Of a stretch of 64,000 nt of DNA, positions 55,991 through 64,000 are shown piece by piece. The stretch's first letter is position 1, and each line of letters begins with the position of its first letter. The DNA is taken from contig OZ024928.1 of the NCBI GenBank assembly GCA_964017235.1, positions 2,108,001-2,172,000 on the forward strand, in the 5' to 3' direction. This stretch comes from Sabellastarte sp. h YS-2021. Taxonomy: Eukaryota; Annelida; Polychaeta; Sabellida; Sabellidae. Under the pieces are notes generated by a model. The model was not told the origin of the DNA. It saw only the letters and a list, made by a program, of their open reading frames with translations, and did not search any database. Made by a program: the position numbers and the translations under genes.

Positions 55991-58696
55991 CTGCATGCAT
56001 AAGTCAAAATACTTACGACATATACTCACAATATGCTTCATTTGTTCTTCTGCCTAAAATGATGGTAAAGGTAAACATCCTGACATATAAACATAGCTAC
56101 ATTATTATTGTTGATAATGTGAGAGTTTATAGAGGAATATGAGAGTTTGCACAGTCACAAACATGTTATGAAATGCCTCAGCCACCAGTAGGGCTTATTT
56201 TAGGGGTAGATAACCCCATAACTATGCCATAACTATGCCAAAAGTGAAAGTTAATAGACTTTTCATCCTAGATGCCCAGCCTCATTGCCCACCCTCTCCG
56301 ATGCACAAGTTCGACAGGTAATTGTATAATGTATAGCTGGTATGGTGCTGTACTACACAACTAAATAAAATAGAGGTAAAAGAGATAATTCTATGATTTT
56401 GCATATAGTGGGGCAGCTGCCAGCAGCTGGTAGCGCGAGAAATTCGCTTGTTTAGCATTTGTTGGCATTTAATATTCACCTTGCCGTTCTGCAGATATGT
56501 GCAAAGCCCTTAAGGGCGATCCTGACAGACTTGTAGAGTGGAAAAAGGAAGATTATAAAATGCAATACAGATTGCTCAGGTATAATTCCATGTCAATTCA
56601 AAGTAAGAGTTTGGGAAGCTAAAGGACCTCAGAGATGATGTATGCAACACCGAACACATATTACCTAAGACACCTTCATAAAAACCAAATTGTCCCCTCT
56701 CCAGAATACTGATTACAAAAATGCAAATATTGGGGAAGGATGAAATTTTTGAAGACTCATTAAACAACAATTGCACTCAATTAATCCTTTTGAAATGTAA
56801 CTTTACAAGTACATTTAACCATGTTGGTCATTGTATCGGGGTAGGAAACCAAGAAGAATGTCAAAATCAATAATATTTCAAAATCTAATAACCTAATATA
56901 TACAATATTTGCGACATAGGATAACCATGAATAATCTCATATATAATTGCTAATATCTTCTGCTTTGGATATGAAAATTGAGTAAATGAGGTTACATAGC
57001 TGCCAAACTAAATAGCATTTTATTGAGCCAACTTGGCAGAATTGCTAACAATAAATATATACAGTCTGCTATCTTCTTTTTTTTGCTTTGAGTCAGTAAG
57101 GCTGCATGAAACAAATTTGGTTGTTTCTGTAATATCAGTTAATCTCTCAGACTATAACCTTACATTATTAAGTGAGTTATTCCGAGTTCACATTTCTCCG
57201 ATACCTGTCTCTAAAGTATTTCTGTCAATTTTGGTTACCTAAAAACCAGGATCACACTCACCAAAGAACTTTGTGGTTCTTAAAGAACATTCTAGATTTT
57301 CTAGCTAAAGGTGCATGTACATTTGAGCAGTGGGGTATAATGCAGTTCTGTTTACCTAACCATTTGAATTTACCAGATTTTTGTGGCGATTTTTAGTATA
57401 CTTGTATTTTAAAATTTGTCAAATATGTCTGAAGTTTATTCAGAATCATTTTCATGTGTACACCTGCGTCCCACAACATTCGTTACAAGTGCTCTATCAC
57501 TTTACAACAAAGAGACTACATCAGTATTCCTTGTACAACAGTGTGGACTGCAGAGGTTCATTGAATTTATTGACTGAAATGTTTCTGTGCAATTTATGTG
57601 AACATGTACTCAAGCCAACAAACAAAAGCACTGACATAGCTTTCAACAGTTTAAAAGATACAACATGACATCGAAACAGTCAGCTTAGAATAATGTGTAA
57701 CAGGTTTTCACACATCGAAAGCACATTTCCTAATGCAGAAACATTGAGGTATTTTATCAGATAAGTGCAAATGTTGCATCACCATTTTGTTGAGAGAGAT
57801 GGTTTGTTATGCAAACGAGAATGTTTTCCTTATAAGCTACAATGTAAGTCCTTCCTTTCCTTAAGCTTTTAAGGTGGATTCACTAAAATGTCAAGACCTT
57901 CTTTGGAAGGCTTTTGAAACAGGAGCCCTGTTTACTTAACCTTTTAAGGTTCCATTTACTAATACCCCAGATTTACTGCAGCAAGGCTGCCTATTTAGTA
58001 CAACTATTTCTGGTGTGATATAAACTGTCGATTTCACAATAAAAGTCAAACCCACTTCTTTTTTCATTTCTTGTTATGGCAGGAGCACACACATAAGTTT
58101 AACATAAGGATTCCTCACCAATAGAAGGCTAGTGATATTAAAGTTATCAAGGTTTGTTTAATGTCTCATTTGAAGTGAAGTCTAGAGAATTAGGCTCCTT
58201 GGTATGGGGTAGATTATTGGATGGAGCAACAAATCAAGGAAATCCTTAATGTTTAATGGGAATAAAGGAAGTCTGATGAAGACAGGCCCTCGTTGTGAAT
58301 TTTAAGCTTAGGCCTTCATAATGTATAACTGACAGGGTCACTCATTTATAGACATAGAAAGTTAGAAAGTTCCCAGAAAAGTGTCCTTTAAACACAGTTT
58401 TTTTTTTTGCTTAAGGATAATTCTAAGACTTCTTTTTAAAATGTTACTGTATGAACCTTGTCTAAGCATTTTATGATCACAGGTTGACTTAGCTCACTGT
58501 TATCACAATAAAATATTTGATGCGCCATTGTATGATGACTTGTCTCCTGTCTTTCGAAATGATGGTGTTGGGAGCTTAATTCTATCAGTCTTTACATCTT
58601 CACTGGTCGTGATCAAAATCACAAAGATTTTCCCTTTTTATAAACATAATCTTGATTGTGATTCATACTTCTCCATTACTAATTACCACTGTTCAC
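55991..58696. other. 2.7 kb without recognised features
   Basis: AT-rich. Overlapping short plus frames at 57033-57668 show no conserved domain. Confidence 0.45.
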
Positions 58697-58961
58697 TATA
58701 GAGGTGTTAAAGGGGGCCACGGTGGCAGAATGGTAACACTCTCGCCACCCACCTCTGAGGTCGGGGTTTGGTTCCCGGCATGGCCTCAAGTGAGAAAGAT
58801 GGTAGCTGCTTGCTGTTGGTTGGCAGTTTACAGTACAGAACCTTGACCAACTGTATATACTGGTTTCCTCTTCCCTTCCAACTACCCGTCGTGATATGAC
58901 CGGTACAGTGTTGAAAGCGACGTAAAACCCCAGATAAATAAATAAATATAGTGGTGTTAAA
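58697..58961 (+). mobile_element. tRNA-derived SINE (type B) with 15-bp duplication
   Basis: The body lies at 58712-58946 with GGGGCCACGGTGGCAGAATG, a B box-like GGGGTTTGGTTCCC, the full core and the end AAAACCCCAGATAAATAAAT. Flanks TATAGAGGTGTTAAA and TATAGTGGTGTTAAA differ at one base. Confidence 0.93.
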
Positions 58962-59633
58962 TAGTGTAATCTAATTTTTCTGACCCTGTAACGCCAGCAC
59001 ATCTAATAAATTACTGGTTTGATTTAATTTGTTTGGATTTAGGCCAAGTATTATGTGAGTTGACACTTAGTGCTGTAGGGCAGTCTTATAACGGTTAATG
59101 TGTTGTTTCCCATTTTGATTCTAATTTACAGAATTGACCTAAAGGCACTTTAATTGCCATATTTTTTCTTACTAGCAGAGAGACATGATCTCTCTAAAAC
59201 AAGTAATAAACTCTCATACAAAGACTTAAGGTTGATGTCAGAAGTCCTACACTTTGTACCAAAGCAAAGCCATTTTTAGATCAATAATTTACAGACAGGG
59301 TCTTCTAAATCTCTTAATGAAAACATTTTTAGTGTCTAAACAAAAATTCTATTACATCTTACTTTGGCATATTTATGTTACAACTGCCTGCTGAGGTATT
59401 TACATTTTATCTGTTCAACAGTGATGGCCTCGGTAAAACCTTATGTAGTGTTTCCACTGAAACTGAGAGGCCGGTAACTATGCATTTTTGGAGGTCGGGA
59501 CCAATGTTTACATGGTCGGTTAGGGTCGGTTGCAAGAAACTGTTGGGGAGAGTTGGTGAAATATCAAACATGTTTGTTATTTCTACGACTGTTGCTGACC
59601 CTTGTATCCATTCCTAATTTCAGCCCCCTAGCA
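58962..59633. other. no feature recognised
   Basis: AT-rich, turning GC-richer near 59450-59630. The frame at 59375-59617 has no known domain. Confidence 0.4.
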
Positions 59634-60015
59634 ACAGGCCTGTCGGTTAACTTAACGGCCTGTCGGTTACACTTCTCGGCTTGTAGGTTAATCAAACAGG
59701 CCTGTCTGTAACAGGTATCCAGCTTGTCCCAAATATGGACTTCCAGACTGTATGTGATGACTTACCGACCATACTGGAAGTGTTACAGTACAGTGGTTAA
59801 CTTTAGCCAGCCTGTCTGTAACTGTTCCCGACAGGCCTGTAAAGTTTACTTTTACAGACTGGGTCCTAGAGTCAGGAAAATTTGTGACTGACAGGTCATA
59901 AACTGAAACAGACAAGCCGTAAACAACAACAGACAGGCTTGTAACACCAACAGACAAGCTGGGAAATGTAACCAACAGGCTGGCAATATTTTTGCTTCTT
60001 ATGGCCTGTCGGCTT
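59634..60015. repeat. fold-back array of about 15 short units
   Basis: A roughly 20-bp unit like GGCCTGTCTGTTAAC recurs in forward orientation on the left (59638, 59657, 59675, 59698 and more). On the right it recurs in reverse complement (AACAGACAAGCC, AACAGACAGGCTTGTAAC, AACAGACAAGCTGGG, AACAGGCTGGC at 59905-59985). A last forward unit stands near 60002. The whole is pseudo-palindromic around 59830. Frames through it merely echo the repeat. Confidence 0.75.
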
Positions 60016-60206
60016 CAAAGTCTGTGAGTATAGAAAGGTGAGTCGGTAGACAATCTGGGTATATTTGGGCTTGACTCGTTGACAGACAACTTGGTGTGCA
60101 GCTTTGATTTTAGGTGTTTGCTTTTTTGGAAATTAGCTTAAGTACAGAGCTAGGCTGGACTGGTTGGGAGTGAAATCTATTCTGTGAGGTTTCACTTTTA
60201 TTTTAA

Positions 60207-60236
60207 GTACAGCTTGTTTTTTAAAACAAGCTGTAC
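60207..60236. repeat. perfect 14-bp palindrome arms
   Basis: GTACAGCTTGTTTT, two T bases, AAAACAAGCTGTAC. It lies upstream of the Harbinger accessory gene and could be a terminal or regulatory hairpin of that element. Confidence 0.85.
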
Positions 60237-60370
60237 AATTGATTGATTGATCATCATGTGAAAGGGCAGGAGAAAGATTGAAGTACCAACTGGAGACACT
60301 CAACCACAGTTTGAGATAGGAGATACAGCTGAGGATATAGGGAGAAGGAGGAGGGAGAGAGAGGAGAGGG

Positions 60371-61080
60371 ATGAGCGAGAGAGGAGAGAGCAGGAGGAGA
60401 GGAGAGAAGAGAGTGCGAACTGATACGGATACTGATGTAGAATCAACTCAATTCAGACAGAAGAAGGGCCAGATGAAGTCCATTGTCCTGAGTGATTCCG
60501 ATGAAGAAGCCATCGCGGAGTTCATTAAACAGCATGAGGAACTTTATGACAAGACCAATGACAGTTTCAAAGACAAGCAGAAGAAGGGAAGACTTTAGGA
60601 GCAGCTAGCAGCTAGCAGAAACTTGCCCGTCAAGACTGTGAAGAAGTGGTTTGACACTCAACGTACCAGATATGGCAAGCTCATTCAGACAAAGTCAGGA
60701 CAAGCAGCTGAGTAGAGCACAGAACGTCAGACATGGCTGAAGGACAGTTTCATTTTTCTACAAGGTCACATCAGAAGGAAGGGAGTTTCAAAGTCTTCTG
60801 CATTCAAGTCACCCTCTGCAGTCGCAGCTTCAGCTTCAGTTCCAGATACATCCAGGGACACAGAATCTGAGATGGAAATCAGCATTGCATCAGATGTTAC
60901 TCATCAGCCTTCGAGCACCAGTCCCAAGCGATGACAGTCTCCAGTCGCGACTGTTAGTTGTGCTTGACACAACATTTCAGTTAAGGGCTAGGTCTGGTGT
61001 ACACTACTATTGCTATGTGTATTCACTTGAGTTCTGCATTAGTGTCAGTTTAATTCTTGTTACAACAAAAGCTTAAAACT
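60371..61080 (+). pseudogene. Harbinger MADF/Myb-like accessory protein, first block
   Basis: From ATG 60371 the frame reads SIVLSDSDEEAIAEFIKQHE, ELYDKTNDSFKDKQKKGRL, a stop at 60596-60598, then QLAASRNLPVKTVKKWFDTQ, RTRYGKL and TKSGQAAE. A stop (60713-60715) is followed by TERQTWLKDSF, FLQGHIRRKGVSKSS and a Ser-rich linker, with a third stop at 60932-60934. The ELYDKTN---FKDK and VKKWFDTQRTRYGKL blocks are those of the DNA-binding partner protein of animal Harbinger transposons. The N-terminus is Arg/Glu-rich (about 60340-60410 is purine-rich). Three in-frame stops make it a pseudogene. Confidence 0.8.
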
Positions 61081-61585
61081 AGGGTCAAGCCAATGGCCAG
61101 TAAAAGTGTCTGGTAGAGCGGTAATCACCTTCACATTTTCCCGCCATTTTAGTTTACCTTCTTAGCTTCTGTAGCTATTTATGCATTATTGTTTCAAACA
61201 TTCAAGGGTGAACATGCACCCTCCCACCTCCCTTAGTCTGGCAATGTGCACATTTTATCAGCACTACATTGCTCCACCAGTTATGATGCTATCATTGTAA
61301 ACTAGCCATTTTACAACATTTATTTCAGTACGCTCACTAGCTTATACAGTGTTTCTTTGTGGGCCTTTTACAGTCTTTTAGTTCTAACATCATAGTAATA
61401 ATTGTGTGTGTGTATCAATATATTTAAATGTCAATGTCATGTTTTGTTGATTTTATAAAATAAAGGCTCTTATCCCAATATATATATATGTATACATATA
61501 TATATATTTGTCTCTCCTATACAACTGTAAACTGTATCTTAACTTATCTTGAATCTTGACCTTGACTGTACCACCACATCTGCAG
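61081..61585. other. probable intron of the accessory gene, with TA microsatellite
   Basis: Separates the two coding blocks and ends at a good acceptor (CCACCACATCTGCAG, 61571-61585). Contains a TA-rich microsatellite with ATGTATACAT centre at 61479-61508. Confidence 0.5.
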
Positions 61586-62244
61586 ATCCAGTCTTAGATC
61601 AGTTCCAGCAGATGAGGTCGATGATTTCTACATTTCTGGGTGCACGTTAGGACCCCACTCCAAGTCCTCGACAGTCGTGCTGCAACTATCTCCACTCTGA
61701 GATTGAAAATCTTGAAGAAAGGGACTTTTTAACCTTCAGGAATGCGACATTGAAGCTTCTCAGTGAAATACAGTACAAGGCCGAAGAACGCAAGAGACAG
61801 GTCACCAAAAGTCAAGAGGTGACCACATATCAACTTCCAGAAGCATCATAGTCCACAGCAGGATGGGAATACATACTCACCATACCAGAAACTCAACCAG
61901 ACTACCACAGGACAGCCTGTTACAGTGATTTTGAAAGTACAGCAACCATCGGGGCCTCCATCATCGTCAGCACCTGGGACTTCCAGACAGATGATTTTCA
62001 ATCCACCTTCAGTTGCACCTTCTCACAGGAGGAGAGTCAACACAACACTTCTGGATTTTCCAGTCTCTTCACAGCTATTCCCAGTGTGCTCATGTATCAA
62101 CAGATGGACACACCACAATCATTTTTACCCTCTCAACTTCAACCAGCACCGTCACCAGTGCCATCTTCCACTCATTATGAACAGTCAAGACCTCCCAGCC
62201 AGTCCAGCCAGCAGAGTCAAAGTCAGCCCAAATCAGCGGATTAG
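61586..62244 (+). pseudogene. Harbinger accessory protein, second block
   Basis: After the acceptor the frame reads PVLDQFQQMRSMISTFLGAR, stop (61648-61650), DPTPSPRQ, then CNYLHSEIENLEERDFLTFR and NATLKLLSEIQYKAEERKRQ. The HSEIE-L-ERDFL-FRN block is conserved at the C-terminus of Harbinger accessory proteins. A second stop (61849-61851) is followed by a Ser/Gln/Pro-rich tail ending in TAG at 62242-62244. Confidence 0.72.
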
Positions 62245-62577
62245 CCCCCACAAGTTGTACCAAACCCGGCCCTTTTAAGGGCCACCCGAATCGTCCAAAA
62301 ACAATTATTAAGCTGCATGTTTGTGCCCAAAAACAAAAAAAAGCACACCGTCCAACACTTAAACCTCCCCACAGTACAGAAAAAAAATTGTGTGAATGAA
62401 TGTGTGAATGTTGATCAAATTTAACTATACTTTCCCCACAAATATAAATAAACTTCCAACACAAAACACCAGAACATAATTACCCTTAAAAAATAAATCC
62501 CCTAAGAAATCAAAGTAAAACCACCACCCAAACAAAACAAAATTAAAAAAAATCCCTCCACCCCCAAAAAAGTCAAA

Positions 62578-62805
62578 CCCACGTTCCCCAAAAACAAAGA
62601 TCCAGACTGAAACCCACGTCCCCCAAAAGACAAACTGTGGACTCAAACCCACATCCCACATAAACAAAGATGTGGACTAAAAACCCATGTCCCTCATAAA
62701 CAAAGATGTGGACTCAAACCCACGTCCCTCCTAAACCAAGATGTAGACTCAAACCCACGTCCCTCAAAAACCAAGATCCAGACTCACACCCACGTCCCTG
62801 TCTCC
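62578..62805 (+). repeat. 35-bp minisatellite, about 6.4 units
   Basis: Units begin CCCACGTCCC and contain AAACAAAGATGTGGACTCAAA-like ends. Spacing is 34-36 bases. It lies between the two Harbinger genes, in A/C-rich non-coding DNA. Confidence 0.9.
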
Positions 62806-63274
62806 CAAAACCCCACTTTAAATAAGAAGCCACATCCACACTGACAAATGTGAGGCCTAACAAAATTTACAAAAATGTGAGTGGCAATGGATTGATAAAC
62901 ATAAACTGTTAAAAAAAAATTTCAGTGGGACTGAAAAGCTTGTACAATTTTATTTTGCAGATGTACTAGCATTTTTTTTCAATCCTTGTGAATTCTGTGC
63001 TGGAAATATTTCCAGTTATTTTTTGGTAAACTTTTTTTTAAATACCACTTTTGGAAATTTTTTTTTTCAGACAATAAAAGCCAGGTCATGTTTGGGTGGG
63101 ATTGCAACTTTGTTGAGTGAGGTCCTGGGTTTGAATCTGTAAGTGATATAATTTTACATTTTTCAAGTGAATGTGGGATGGGTTGGTATTTGTGATGGGG
63201 AATATTTTTGGTGAAATTGAATTTGAATTAAATAATTGGAAAGTTGGGGTTATTTTTGGGGAGGAAACACTTTG
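62806..63274. other. non-coding spacer within the Harbinger element
   Basis: AT-rich with T-runs; nothing recognised. It is the 3' flank of the minus-strand transposase. Confidence 0.4.
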
Positions 63275-64000
63275 CTAAATAAAAGTTCTTGGATTATTTG
63301 GGTAGGCCTGAAGAGGACTGATATATGATGGTATCTTCTCCCCCTCAGTCTTCTTAACCTCACTCTTCCTAACCTCCTGCCCAGCCAGTGCCCCCACTTG
63401 ATTGAAGCAGTCTTTCAGTAGGTCTCGTTGATGTTCGGCCCCCCTCAATGGGTTTCTGAAGTTCTCTTGATGTCTCTGTTCCCCCTGGTCCCCTTGTTGT
63501 GGTTGTATGTCGTCAGCTGGAGTGGGTGATCTGTCTGCTCCCCCCTGATGGCTTCTTAACATGTTATGTAGTACCACACATGTTAACACAATGTCTCTGA
63601 CTACTTTTGGCCTCTGTCCCATGGTGGTCAACAGCACCCTGAATCTCTTGACAAGTATACCAAATGAGTTCTCGACCACCCTCCTCCCCCTGGATATCCT
63701 GTAGTTAGCTATTCTCTCTTTTGGTCAGTTGACGTCTACTGTAAGGCTTGACCAGCCAAGGCATCAGGGCAAAGGCGTCGTCCCCCAGCAGGAAGTAATG
63801 TAGATCTGGCCCCCCGGTCCAAGTGGTTCAGGTGGTGGTAGTCCAAAGGTTCCATTCTCAATTCTTCTTTTTAGTTTGCTGCAGTTGAAAATCTGTGCAT
63901 CAGATGATGAGCTACTGGCCCCCGCATTGACCCACAGGAACTGGTAATCTGCATTGACTAAAGCCAAAAGTACCAGGGAGAAGTAACCATCTAGTTTTCC
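63275..64000 (-). pseudogene. PIF/Harbinger DDE transposase, C-terminal two thirds
   Basis: The minus strand enters from the right edge. Residues ALVNADYQFLWVNAGASSSS (63967 downward) match the LMALVDADYRFLWVDVG block. [20 protein letters not shown] follows, then after a frame change [20 protein letters not shown] (near 63790-63730, second catalytic Asp). After another slip near 63705, [20 protein letters not shown] (third catalytic Glu in VVENSFG) and [20 protein letters not shown] follow, with a stop at 63275-63277. This is the DDE_4/HARBI1 family nuclease that cuts and pastes the element. At least two frame changes make it non-functional. The first catalytic Asp lies beyond the window. Confidence 0.88.

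Larger units (their letters stand above)
60240..64000. mobile_element. PIF/Harbinger DNA transposon, right end beyond window
   Basis: Two genes in the converging arrangement often seen in animal Harbinger elements: a MADF/Myb-like accessory protein on the plus strand in two exon-like blocks (60371-61080 and 61586-62244) and a DDE transposase on the minus strand (63275-64000, cut by the window edge). The transposase needs the accessory protein for nuclear import and DNA binding in characterised Harbingers. Both genes carry in-frame stops or frame changes, so the copy is dead but recognisable. Terminal repeats and a TWA duplication were not identified; the left limit is approximate. Confidence 0.8.

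Noticed and set aside
57033-57668. Three overlapping plus frames of 69-95 codons
   Set aside because: No conserved residues, no splice arrangement; length is ordinary for AT-rich DNA.
59688-59975. 95-codon minus frame with LSV repeats
   Set aside because: It merely translates the fold-back array.

Overview
The window is AT-rich, repeat-dense animal DNA. Poly(A)-tailed tRNA-derived SINEs, CR1/L2-like and Tx1/L1-like LINEs, a Penelope-like element (PLE), a PIF/Harbinger DNA transposon and several MITE families suggest an invertebrate. A mollusc or other lophotrochozoan is my best guess, but the window has no diagnostic host gene, so this is an inference. No CRISPR array, rRNA operon or intact tRNA gene was seen.

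The only host coding sequence I can support is one short minus-strand exon at about 21.75-21.90 kb. It encodes TM7 of a rhodopsin-family GPCR, with an NPxxY motif. Much of the sequence to its right may therefore be intron of that gene. A 54-bp in-frame duplication near 26.5 kb is a second, weak coding candidate.

Layout. 0.3-3.8 kb: decayed Tx1/L1-like LINE. 4.0-4.7 kb: MITE packed with AAACATT/AAACGTT words. 5-13.6 kb: 3' fragments of CR1/L2-like LINEs, a 43-bp tandem array and a SINE whose target-site duplication has become a minisatellite. 14.7-19.7 kb: a PLE flanked by an exact 10-bp duplication and inserted into an older LINE. 21.4-34 kb: GPCR exon, SINEs, a second PLE-type ribozyme remnant, a tyrosine-recombinase fossil and a longer LINE remnant. 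36-55 kb: SINEs, hairpins, MITEs nested in other repeats and a 5S-rRNA-derived fragment. 58.7-64 kb: another SINE, a fold-back array and a Harbinger element with an accessory MADF/Myb-like gene (+) and a transposase (-) running off the right edge.

The most notable unit is the PLE. On the minus strand it reads: a 326-codon Thr/Ser/Lys-rich frame with three SUMO-interaction-like motifs; a hammerhead ribozyme; a small basic ORF; then RT and GIY-YIG endonuclease. The flanking duplication ties all of these into one insertion. A second hammerhead of the same topology lies at 24.56-24.63 kb on the other strand. Together they suggest a PLE lineage with self-cleaving RNA and at least one unusual accessory protein. 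SINE and MITE insertions inside known repeats also give a relative order of events.
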